Assembly (NCBI GenBank): GCA_021292165.1
Contig: CM037885.1
Span: forward strand, 7,559,042-7,623,041
Source of the DNA: Shinisaurus crocodilurus
Taxonomy: Eukaryota; Chordata; Lepidosauria; Squamata; Shinisauridae
Length of the DNA stretch: 64,000 bases
Reading direction: 5' to 3'
The position numbers and the translations under genes were made by a program. This document shows, piece after piece, positions 21,626-31,689 of this stretch (positions within the stretch are counted from its first letter, which is position 1; the number at the start of each line of letters is the position of its first letter). Under the pieces are notes generated by a model. It made no database searches. It was given only the letters and a program-made list of their open reading frames with translations, and was not told the DNA's origin.

Positions 21626-22206
21626 ATGATTTACACCACACAAGTGCACAATGCCACATTGTGGGCAGGGCTACAGCAATCATGCCAGGATCTTCCTCTC
21701 ACCTTCATTCATCTGCTCCCCCCCAAACACCAATGCAAAGGGCTTATGCAATTTCATGGCTTTGGCTAAAAAGAGGGCTCATCGTCACGGCTATTTACAA
21801 AAACAAAGCAACCCCCAGAAAGCAGCAATTTAGGCCCACTTTGTGGGCAGTATTTGGGAAGTCCTCTGTGCCTCAGTTTCTCCATCTGCAAAATAGGGTT
21901 CATGCCCTAGGCAGAAAGCTATTGGGAGAGTGAATGAGGCACCAGATGTTGCTGCCCACCTTGGAAAGGGATCAGGCGACATGTCTAGACAAAAGAACAA
22001 AGATCGAAACGGAGCAGGGATGTCAAAGTGTCAACAGGGACTTTGACCGTCTATTATATAGCATACGCTTGTTGCCATAGAATCTCCAGAAGTCCAGCTC
22101 AAAAAAGTGTGCCTCTTCAATAACGTAACACTCCGCTTAAAAGAGCAGCACCTCCAAACTGTCACAACACATTTTTAGCATCAAAACAGTTCTGCAAAGC
22201 AGAGGG

Positions 22207-22440
22207 CCAGTGTGGCGTAGTGGTGAGAGTGTTGGACTGGGACTTGGGAGACCCGGGTTCTAGTCCCCGCTCGGCCATGAAATTCACTGGGTGATTTTGG
22301 GCCAGACACTGACTCTCAGCCTAACCTACCTCACAGGGTTGTTGTGAGGATAAAATGGAGAGGAGGAGGAGGAGGATTATGTAAGCCTCCTTGGGTTCCT
22401 TGCAGGAAAAAAGGCGGGGTATAAATATAATAAATAATAA
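22207..22440 (+). mobile_element. CORE-SINE (MIR-like)
   Basis: Full-length, differing from the copies at 21188 and 24091 at only a few positions over the head and core. This points to recent activity of the family. Confidence 0.85.
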
Positions 22441-22670
22441 CTTGTGCTCAGGTTAAGGAAACCTGTTTGGACTCCTGTGGATTTTCCCTCTGCTCTGCAA
22501 TCCCTGCCAGCGATCAATTCCTGCTGGATCTTAAAAAGGGGGGCTGGATGAGATTAAACGTAAACACTCACACACTCCGGCTACATCAAAGTGTGACACA
22601 ATTAACTATACAGCGTTAAATTATACTGACATGCATTGTGGGGGTTCTTTCCTCAACTATCAGCTATTAA

Positions 22671-22815
22671 GAACATAAGAAGAGCCCCGCTGGATCAGAC
22701 CAGGGGTCCATCTAGTCCAGCATCCTGTTCACACAGCAGCCGGCCACAGGATCCCACAAGCAGGACACGAGTGCCACAGCCATTGCTCTGTTGACTAATG
22801 GAGGAGCAACCCAAT
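22671..22815 (-). repeat. CR1/L3-like LINE 3' end, reversed
   Basis: 'agaacataagaagagccccg', 'ctggatcagaccaggggtcc', 'atctagtccagcatcctgtt' are the reverse of the tail at 57080-57140. Confidence 0.75.
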
Positions 22816-23121
22816 TTCCAAACAGGCTCCCTTTAACTGCCGTGTATAGTGATATTCAATAGGCAGAACGTATTATTTGATTCTGTATGTCAGTCTCCCC
22901 CAATCTTGTGCCCTTCAGATGTGTTGGACTGCAACTCCCATCATTCCTAGGAATGCGGGGAGTTACAGTCCAACACATCTAGAGGGCACCAGCCTGGGGG
23001 AAGGCTGCTGTGTTTTGTTTGGGGCGGGGTGAGGGGGAGTAGAAACACCGGGAATCAAATTCTGCCTGCCACATTCACCAACCACCCCTTTTTTTCTCCC
23101 TCTGACTCCCCCAGTTCCGCA

Positions 23122-26100
23122 ATGGTTTCTGCTAACTTGCCTGTTTTGACGACTCTACTTCTACCTCTTGTCTTCTGGGGATCTGAAGGCCCCCGGGCAG
23201 CATCTCCAGGAACTGCCGAGAGGACCGGCACGCATGACCCCAAGCAGATCCCCATGCAGGTCCTCCAAACCATCTTGTTAAGACGCCTGGGCTTGCAAAG
23301 GCGCCCGGAACCAAAGCCAGGGCTTGTGGTCCCCCAGCACCTGATGGATTTGTACCAATTCTGCTTGGGAAAGGCTCCTCCCTCCCTCAGAGAGACTGAG
23401 CTTCCCTTCCTAGAGGAGCAAGCAGGAAGAGCCAACACAGTGCGCACCTTCCACCATGTCGGTGAGGCCACAATTTGCATGCCTGGCTCGGAAACCCACA
23501 TCCAGGCCATGGGGGAGGGGGGGAGATGACTGGTTGGCAAGGGGGCCAGGGTGGTGGTAAGAGCCAGAAGGACCGCAGGGCCACAAAGGGGAAAGCGCAT
23601 CTGAACAAGGCGGGGGGGGGGGCATGAAGGCGAGGCAGCCGGCCATATGTGGCTCAAGGGGGCTGGACTGAGGAAAGGGGAGGGATTGCGGCTCAGGGGG
23701 CAGAGCACATGCACTGCACCCAGAAGGCCCCAGGTTTAATCTCAGGATCAGGGGACCGTAACGACATCTCTCTGCCTGAGACCCTGCCAGTCAGGGCAAG
23801 ACCACGCCAGGCTAGATGGACAAATAGGCCGACCCGCTCTAAGCTGGCATCCTCTACGTTCCAAGACAGACCAACCCAACTCCGAGGGCTGAACTCAGTT
23901 CTGTTCTCACCGTGTCCCTGCCCCCCCCCAAAGTAAGGGGCCAAGGTCCTTCTGAGTTTAAGCTGTGCTCATGAGCCAGCACAGCAGTTGGGGTGAGTCC
24001 CTTTCCTCTCTCTTTAAACCCACCCACCCACGCACTCCTTGCTGAGAAGAGGGATAGGGGCTCCTCCCCATGGTGCTAAAACTCAGGTGCCAGTGTGGCG
24101 TAGTGGTGAGAGTGTTGGACTGGGACTCGGGAGATCCGGGTTCTAGTCCCCGCTCAGCCATGAAACTCACTGGGTGACTTTGGGCCAGTCACTGGCTCTC
24201 AGCCTCACCTACCTCACAGGGTTGTTGTGAGGATAAAATGGAGAGGAGGAGGATTATGTAAACTGTCTTGGGTTCCTTGCAGGAAAAAAGGTGGGGTATA
24301 AATATAATAAATAAATAAATAAAAGAGGAAAAGCAGCAAAGCTCCCTGATGCCAAGATGCTTCGAGAACCCCCACCTCCCAACAACAACAATCTGTGCCA
24401 GAAAGTCTTGTTCAGGGCTCTGCTACTTGGGAGTCATGGAAGATCTCTCCTTATTCTTGCAAGCAGGTTTTCAATTAATCACCAAAGCAACGATCGGGCT
24501 AGAGCGGCAGCACTGTAGGCATGGGAGAACCAGCAAGTTTTGAGATTCTCTGAAATTCTCCGAAATTCACTTCAAATCTCGTTTCGTCTCACTCCTGTTT
24601 CCGACCTGTCTTTTTGGCTCGTTTGAACAGGAAAAGTGTGTATCTTTCAAAAGGGCACATTTCCCCGCCCCATTGACGAAAGCGTGAAATTGCATATTTG
24701 TTTTGGGGAAAGGGCATTTCAAAGTGTGCCCTTTTGAAAATATATATATTTTTGAACGCAACTGCAAATTCAAGAATTTGCAAAGCAACCGGTTCTCGGA
24801 AAAAAGCACTCCTGCATGTGCTCAGCTGCCTTGGGCTGTAGCGCCACCTAAGGGGTATGCAAGGCAACTGCATCACACAGTGTAGGAGCTGGCTAAAAGC
24901 AGACTGCAGGTAACCCTACGCCAGTGTTCCCCAACCTTGGGTCCCCAGATGTCTTTGGCCTACAACTCCCAGCATGCCCCAGCCAGCTATGCTGGGTTGT
25001 AGGCCAAAAACATCTGGAGACCCAAGGTTGGAGAACACTGCCCTACGCTGTGCCAAGCAATGCTGTCACTTCAGCGAAAGGGACGCCGCAGTATAGTTCA
25101 GTTTTGTTGTTTTTAAAGCCTAAGAATGAGGTTTCTATGCAACACACATTGCAGACCTCCAATCTAGTTTTGTTTTTGCTGTTTAAGTTGGTAAATAATT
25201 TCTGGTTTTAATACTTTGAACTCGTTCCACAGCTTGTCTCTCTTAGGGCACAATCTTATGCAAGTTTAGACAGCAAAAAAGCCTACAACTCCCAGCATGC
25301 CCCAGCCAGTTGTAGGACTTTTTTCTGTCTAAACTTGCATAGGATTGCGCCTTTAAGATATTAGCATCGGATGTCTCCAGATGTAGCAATTTGCGTAACT
25401 AATCGAAATTGCCCAAGTGACTGAAATCAATGGGATCAAACTAACTTAAGTCCCAATGATTTCAATGGGTCTTCTCCAAGTATGACTAGGTGTGGCTCCA
25501 ACCCTGAATGTCCAAGTCAACATTCTTCAAATGAAACCAAAGATTAAACCTCCCATTTCAAGGACAATATATGCCTCTTGAGTTCCAGATGCTGGGGGGG
25601 GGGGGGGAATGACAGGGGAGGTCTCTTAGCTTCATGCTGTGCTTTTGAACTTTCCAGAAACATCTGTCTGGCTGCAGCAGGAAATGGGATGTAGGACTAG
25701 ATAGCAGGGCCAGCTCCAGCTTTTGGAGGGCGCTTGGGCAAGACGCCCTAAATGGGCTCCCTCCCCCAGTGAATCCCTTCCCTTCTCCCTTCTCACTGCC
25801 ATTGTCACCACTTGCTATTCCTCCTCATTGCTACCACTTGCTTGCTTGACAGGCAGGGAGCCAGGGAACAAGTAGGCAGTGGCATTTGCTGCTGCTCCTC
25901 ACCGCCTCTATTGTCTGGGCCAGAGCGAGAGGCAGGTGAACAAGCAGGCTGCAGTGGTGAAGAGGAGGAGTAAGTCCGGGGGGCCTCTTGTTAGTGGGCC
26001 CCTCCTTGGGTCTGGGCCCTTGGCAGGCGCTCGACCATGCCTACTCTCGATGGGCCCATGGTTGGATCCAACAAGTGTATTCGAACACTTGGTCCCAAAT

Positions 26101-27026
26101 TCCTTTCTAACTTCTGTTTGGTTTCACATTTAGAGGATCTGGACCACATCGCTGAAGTCGTAGGAAGTTCATTCTACATCCTGTTCAACCTCACCTTGCT
26201 ACCTGCAGAGGAGGAGCTGACCGCCTTGGAGCTGCGCCTCTACCACACGCAGAAGGAAAGCCAGGGCTTTCACATCAATGTCTACCATGTGATGGATCCC
26301 CCAGCTATTTCCAGAAACAAAAACAGACTCCTCACCCGCAAATTTTTAGCTCTTGACCAGCCCAGGTGGGAGAGCTTTGATGTCACCGCTGCTTTTGAGA
26401 GGGCCAAGGGCAAGAACCATCATCTTGGGTTTCTTGTTGAGGTGGAACACTCAAACAGCAGCCAAGAGCTGCGACACCACCCGGTTGCCCTTCGTACAAG
26501 ACGCTCCCCCAGAGAGGAAGAGGTTCAGTGGGCTCTAGAAAGGCCTTTATTGGTCACTTACAGTCACGACCGAAGGGGGCAGCCTCTGAGCCATGGAAAA
26601 AGGAAAAACAGGAGCCAGCCTGGTAGACCAATCCAGAAAGGAGGCAGAAGAACTACAAACATTCCAGCCTCCAGGAGCAAACACAAGAGCTTGAAGCCAA
26701 AGCCCAAAGCCAGCACAAGGTGCAGAAGGCACCGCCTGTTTGTGAATTTCAAAGAGGTTGGGTGGAACGACTGGATCATTGCCCCTGGCGGCTACCATGC
26801 TTTTTACTGCTCTGGGGAGTGCAGGTTCCCGCTGGCTGACCACATGAACTCCTCCAGCCATGCCGTGGTACAGACCATGCTGAATTCAGTGAACTCCAAA
26901 GTACCCAAGGCGTGTTGTGTTCCAACGGACCTCAGCCCCATTGCGATGCTCTACCTGGATCAACATGACATGGTGGTCCTTAAGACCTACCAGGACATGG
27001 TGGTGGAGGGCTGCGGGTGCCGGTAG
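23122..27026 (+). CDS. BMP16: BMP2/4/16-group ligand, most likely BMP16 (two coding exons)
   Basis: Exons 23122-23461 and 26134-27026, joined in phase 1 as in BMP2/BMP4 (E114 spans the junction), give 410 residues; BMP4 has 408. The order is a signal peptide ([20 protein letters not shown]), a TGF-beta propeptide ([38 protein letters not shown]) and a basic site KRKNR at residues 269-273 for furin-type cleavage. The 101-residue cystine-knot domain (310-410) has seven Cys: [42 protein letters not shown]-glycosylation sites: NLT (about 132) and NSS (about 221). It is a secreted dimer that would signal through BMP receptors. The mature domain differs from BMP2 and BMP4 at many sites they share ([41 protein letters not shown]), so it is the third paralogue rather than either. 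That BMP16 is lost in mammals is recalled knowledge. Frame, splice sites and key residues are intact, so the gene looks functional. Confidence 0.93.
23685..23850 (+). mobile_element. tRNA-Ala-derived SINE, diverged
   Basis: 'ggctcagggggcagagcaca', 'cagaaggccccaggtttaat', 'ctgcctgagaccctgccagt', 'aggctagatggacaaatagg' match the body of the copy at 57283 with substitutions. Confidence 0.65.
24091..24323 (+). mobile_element. CORE-SINE (MIR-like) in BMP intron
   Basis: Full-length copy, head 'cagtgtggcgtagtggtgag', core 'acctcacagggttgttgtga', ending in AATAAATAAATAAATAAA. Confidence 0.85.
24922..25040. mobile_element. hAT-type foldback MITE with exact 8-bp target duplication
   Basis: Termini CAGTGTTCCCCAACCTTGGG and its near-perfect inverse ending CCAAGGTTGGAGAACACTG. 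The flanking octamer ccctacgc is present on both sides (24914-24921 and 25041-25048). An 8-bp duplication and a CAGTG terminus are hAT signatures. The family recurs at 29838, 39424, 42785 and 40024 (partial). Confidence 0.9.
25243..25356. mobile_element. Foldback MITE, TTAA-type, copy 2
   Basis: Begins TTAGGGCACAATCTTATGCA and ends TGCATAGGATTGCGCCTTTAA. Arms include 'gtttagacagcaaaaaagcc' against 'acttttttctgtctaaac'. Confidence 0.8.
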
Positions 27027-27114
27027 ATGCGACGGAACAGAAATGCTTCCTCTCTCAGTACTTGAACTTGGGGGTCATCCAATGAGAGTGTAATGGTCAA
27101 AAGGCTCAGGACTG

Positions 27115-27480
27115 TTAAAATAACTTCTTCACGCAACACATAATGATCTTATGGAAGTCACCACTGCAAGAGGTAGGGATGGTCAGTACCTAAGATGGTT
27201 CAGCTCCTCTAACTGTACAGAGGCAGTATACCTCCAAGTACCAGACAATGGAGGAGAAAAAGTGTCCAAGGCTATCGCCATGATGCCCTGCTGGAGCATG
27301 CTCAGAGGCATCTAGCTGACCAAACTGAGAAAGAGATGGACCTCGGCCTGATCCAGCAAGGCAATTCTTATGTTCTTATGAAGTCCCATGAATGAACCTT
27401 AGTCTTCTCTGTATGCCATGTTTTAGCAAATAATTGATGCTGTTCTTTTAAATTGTGATAACCTTTAGTTGAACAATAAA
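27115..27480 (+). other. BMP gene 3' UTR with LINE 3' end and polyadenylation signal
   Basis: Downstream of the stop (27024-27026) is a CR1/L3-like LINE 3' end at about 27115-27385 (ends 'gatccagcaaggcaattctt', 'atgttcttatga'). An AATAAA follows at 27475-27480 and could end the transcript. Use of this signal is inferred. Confidence 0.5.
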
Positions 27481-27846
27481 TGAAAAACATAATCAAGTTG
27501 ATCACAGTGAGCATCCCTAAGCCAATTAAAATGAGGGGAGAGCGCTGTCGCCACCAAGGGCGAATTCCCACAACCAAAGGGAAACAACCCAAAAGATTCC
27601 TGTAAAGGTCATTCAGGAGATCTCTGCTTTACTTCTGTACTTTTCACAAATTCTTTATATACAGGAATACATCTTCTCCCCCCCTCCCCCGATGCTGCCA
27701 GAAGATCACGTTCAGTGAAGCAATCTGAGGATATTGCAGAGTTCTTTTCCAGTCTATTTTCTAGAAAGGAAGCAGTCACTTTGTGGTGGCCCGAACGTTA
27801 CACATTTTTTATTTTCATGGCAGTTGCATGCCGTCGGTTACCCTCT

Positions 27847-27976
27847 CAGGCTGTAATCCTATATGTTTAAACAGAAAAAATTCCTACAACTCCCAGCATT
27901 CCCCACCCATGCTGGCTGGGGAATGTTGGGAGTTGTAGGTCTTTTTTCTGTCTGAACATGCGTAAGATTGTGTCCT
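27847..27976. mobile_element. Foldback MITE, TTAA-type, copy 3
   Basis: 'ggctgtaatcctatatgttt' at the left and 'atgcgtaagattgtgtcctg' at the right, with arms 'cctacaactcccagcattcc' against 'ggaatgttgggagttgtagg'. The termini are more diverged than in other copies. Confidence 0.7.
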
Positions 27977-28091
27977 GATTGGTTGGTTGATTTTTAAGCA
28001 CAGGGGCATTGTGAGGCACGGAGTATTCAGTGGCTGTGACTGCATATTTCTAACCACAAATGTATTTATTTTATTTTAACCACAAATGTAT

Positions 28092-28326
28092 TTATTTTAT
28101 TTTTTTATTATATTTATATCCCGCCTTTTTTCCTGCAAGGAACCCAAGACGGCTTACATAATCCTCCTCCTCTCCATTTTATCCTCACAACAACCCTGTG
28201 AGGTAGGTTAGGCTGAGAGTCAGTGAGTGGCCCAAAGTCACCCAGTGAGCTTCATGACCGAGTGGGGACTAGAACCCGGATCTCCCAAGTCCTCGTACAG
28301 TACCCTAACCCCTGTGCCACACTGGC
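28092..28326 (-). mobile_element. CORE-SINE (MIR-like), reverse
   Basis: 'ttcctgcaaggaacccaaga', 'tcctcacaacaaccctgtga', 'cccagtgagcttcatgaccg', ending 'ctgtgccacactggcccc'. Preceded by a duplicated 'aaccacaaatgtatttattt' at about 28051 and 28078. Confidence 0.85.
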
Positions 28327-28517
28327 CCCTTTGTGTATGGTCACAAGGGGGCAGAAGGTTTACATGCGATTGCTCGGGTCAATGCCAGCGTCCAATAAAT
28401 CATGGCTGGGCTTACGTAGTAGCAAAGCCTTAGTTTTTACTAGCCACCTGTAAAGTCAAGTCCCACCACGATAGTCCAATAATATTCCATGAATTTATCA
28501 ACAGATATTGTCTATGA

Positions 28518-29083
28518 AGTTTATTTATTTATTATATTTATGAATCGCCCATCTGGCCAGACATCCGGCCACTGTGAGCGATGTACAATGCAATAAAATA
28601 CGGGGACACACACACACACACACACAGTATAAAACACAATTAAAAATCCTAACCCACCCCATATTCCCGCCTGAAAAGCCATGTTTTTAATGCACGGCGG
28701 AAGCTAATCAAGGAAGGGGCATGACGGAGGTCACTGGGGAGAGAGTTCCATAAATTCGGGGCTGCCACAGAAAAGGCCCTCCTCCTAGTCCCCACCAGCC
28801 TGGTTTCTCTGGCTGATGGGACAGGGAGAAGGCCATCCGTAGTGGATCTTGTTGAGCGGCCTACTTGATGTTGCTGGAGGCGCTCCTTGAGATAGACTGG
28901 ACCGGAGCCGTACAGGGTTTTAAAGGTCAATGCCAACACCTTGAATTCGGCTCGGCAAACAACTGGTAGCCAGTGCAATTCTTTGAGCACCGGAGTGATG
29001 TGATCACGCCGGCGGCAGCCTTTAACCAGGCGAGCTGCTGCATTCTGTACCAGCTGCAACTTCCGAACTTACGTAACTCAGGC
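28518..29083 (-). repeat. L2-clade LINE, 3' fragment with intact ORF end
   Basis: A 136-codon minus-strand frame (29059-28649) keeps the end of the L2 reverse transcriptase: QNAAARLVKGCRRRDHITPV, LKELHWLPVVCRAEFKVLAL, FSVAAPNLWNSLPSDLR, FRRALKTWLF. It is the best preserved L2 in the window. Its 3' UTR contains a (CA)n run at about 28605-28626. Confidence 0.9.
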
Positions 29084-29429
29084 TTTGTGCAGGATGATTT
29101 TTTAAAAAAATCTTTCAACCTGAGAGTCATTCCACAGCTTCTGAGCGGGGTTTTCCACCTTCAAACTTCTAAAGCAGCCTTCCACAATCTGGTGCCCTGC
29201 AAATGTTTTGGACTTCAAATTCCATCAGCCCCAGCCAGCCTGTCCAAAAGCCAGGAATGTTGGAAGCTGTAGTCAAAAACATCTGGAGGGCACCAGGTTG
29301 AGGGTGTTCTAAAGACTGTTCTCCCTCACACACACACATCCCAAAAAATTATATAACTTCAAATATTAAACAACATTTACATTGCTATTTTCTGGAATCA
29401 CCACAAAATGTGGGGAACATGGAGGATTT

Positions 29430-29990
29430 GGCGAGTAAGGGCGCACCATAACTCTATGCATCCCCTATGGGGATGCCCATAACTCTCCGAACCCAGAGGA
29501 TTACGGGCATCCTATGCAGAATGGGAGGAGCGCAGAAGCGAAGGTCACCTCCACGCTCCACCTGCTCTGCAAAACAGCTAGACAACCGATTTGGAGGGAA
29601 AGTTGCTGAGCTGCCGCCAGGTTATATCATATCTTGGCGGTGCCGGTCTCCTCCCTAGCCCCTGGAACGTCCACTAAACCCCTTCTCCAAGGTCGCTTTT
29701 TCGACCTTAAGAGAAGCAGCTGGTGCAGTTCTTTCCGCAACAGCTGCAAGGCGGGGAGGGGGATCCCCAGCTTTGAGGTCGCAGCGATTTTCCAACCTCA
29801 GAGCTGGGAATCTGAACAATCCTATGGCCGTCTAGACCAGTGTTTCTCCAACCTTGGGTCCCCAGATGTTTTTGGCCTACAACTCCCAGCATGCTACGCT
29901 GGCTGGGGCACGCTGGGAGTTGTAGGTCAAAAACATCTGGGGACTCAAGGTTGGAGAACACTGATCTAGATGCTATCTAGGGGCCATAGG
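29430..29990. repeat. Palindromic DNA repeat, unnamed family A, copy 1
   Basis: Shares 'cagagctgggaatctgaa', 'atcctatggcc', 'ctaggggccatagga' and other blocks with 49548-49945. The termini are partly inverted (ctatggcc near both ends of the right half). The copy is interrupted at 29838-29963 by a hAT MITE. No coding capacity. Confidence 0.6.
29838..29963. mobile_element. hAT-type foldback MITE nested in family A
   Basis: Left end CAGTGTTTCTCCAACCTTGG, right end CCAAGGTTGG-like 'caaggttggagaacactg'. Flanks gtctagac and atctagat agree at six of eight positions, as expected for an old hAT target duplication. Confidence 0.85.
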
Positions 29991-30984
29991 ATTGCTCTGT
30001 AAGATACTTTTAAAAAATTTTCTGTCTAAGAAATTTTATTACAAAAATGAAGAAAGAATGAGTTTTTTCCCCAAGGAGTTCTGTGGCACCTTAAACACAT
30101 GAGTTTTCATCAGCTAACAGAAGCCTACTTCTAAGATGCAGTTTTCTCCGAACTGGATCACTGGCACTGCCTGTTGGGTTTGGAAAAGCTACACTGGGGT
30201 TTTGTTTCTTTTTAATTAGAATTCATGATGAAACCACATTTTTGGTATGTAACCCCCTTCATTTAGGGCCCTCAAGAATGGTGATTTGCTTCCTCCTTCA
30301 AAAGCCTCCATGAAAAATTATCTGATCCACTCATCCCATCACAAGCAGATACAACTTTTCTCTTAATGTCTAGTGGGAAAATCCAAAATTTAGCAAAATA
30401 TTGTAGGTAAAAATGGATTGTTACAGTCTGTTAGCCTTTGGATAAACCCAAACAGTTAAAAAAAAAGAAAAGAAGTAAAGGTTTCTGTTCAAAAAGGGGT
30501 GTGTGTATGGAAGAAATCTTCCTTATTCCAATAATAAAACACTGCCTCACTTCTAGTTGTTCCCAGCTACATACGGTACTTTGGTTGGATGCAAACATGC
30601 TTTAGCCACAGTGAAATCAGTGGGACTTAAGTTAGCCATGACCAACTTGTCCTCCTGATTTCAACAGGGCCAAATTATGTCTAATTTATGTTTTTATGAA
30701 GTCTTGGGGTGTATGCCCCATTAAACTCAATGGAACTAACTTGCGAGTAGAGATGTATAGGATTGCACTGTGAGTCTGGATCAAATCCTATGGTTATAAG
30801 ACTGCAATCCTATGTACACTTACTTAGAACGCTCCAATGAACTTGATTGTGCTTACTTCTGAGCAAACATGCATAGATTCAACTTGTGAAACACACCGAG
30901 TGAGCATTGGTTTCACAAAAGCTCTTCAGCCAGCTAAAATGCAACATTTAACTTTTAATTAGGAATGCAAGGACGTTTTACTGT

Positions 30985-31129
30985 TTAAGATGCAATCCTA
31001 TGCATATTTAGACAGAAAAAAAGTCCTACAACTTCCAGCATTCCCCAGCCAGCACACGCTGGCTGGGGAATGCTGGCAGTTGTAGGACTTTCCCCCCCTG
31101 TCTAAACATGCATAGGATTGCGCCCTTAC
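30985..31129. mobile_element. Foldback MITE, TTAA-type, copy 4 (longest hairpin)
   Basis: TTAA at 30985-30988, then 'gatgcaatcctatgcatat', and ends 'gcataggattgcgccc' with TTAC. The arms 'ttccccagccagcacacgct' and 'ggctggggaatgctggcagt' form a near-continuous hairpin of about 60 bp. Confidence 0.85.
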
Positions 31130-31689
31130 TTACGCTTAGCACAGACCCACTAAAACGAGCCTTCCCCAACCTGGTGCCCTCCAAATGTTTTGGATTTCAA
31201 GTCTCAACATTCCTAACTATTGGCTATGCTGGCTGGGGCTAATGGGTGTTGGAGCCCAAAACATCTGGAGGGCCCCAGGTTAGGGAAAGGTGCATTAAAA
31301 TCAATGAAACAAGTTAGTCAGGACTAGTTTAAGTACCATTTATTTCAATAGGTCTACGCTGACTGAGTCCTGATCCATCCCAGAGGCTTTAATAAAAGCC
31401 GCTCGGTATTAGTTTCCCCTGTTAAAAACGTATTTTTAAAATACTGGCTGGCCAGGAATTTTGCTTTTCCACTACAAAATATCTTAATTAGTGTGAACTA
31501 ACCTGAACAGGCCTGGTTCGATCCAACTCAAGTTGCCATAGGAACCCCAAATCCTCCAGGTCAAAACTGGGACTCCCACACGGGCGAAATAACGGGCTTA
31601 AGATCAGAATAAGGGGCGTGACCTTTTCTCCCGGAACTACATTATAATTAGCTGAAGCAATGCCCGCTCCGGGCCTAGGAGGACTGGGA

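Larger units (their letters stand above)
23462..26133 (+). other. Intron of the BMP gene
   Basis: Donor GTGAGG at 23462, acceptor ttcacatttag ending 26133. It contains a tRNA-Ala SINE (23685-23850), a CORE-SINE (24091-24323), an internally self-complementary stretch (24640-24750), a hAT MITE (24922-25040) and a TTAA-type MITE (25243-25356). No conserved coding text was found in between. Confidence 0.85.
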
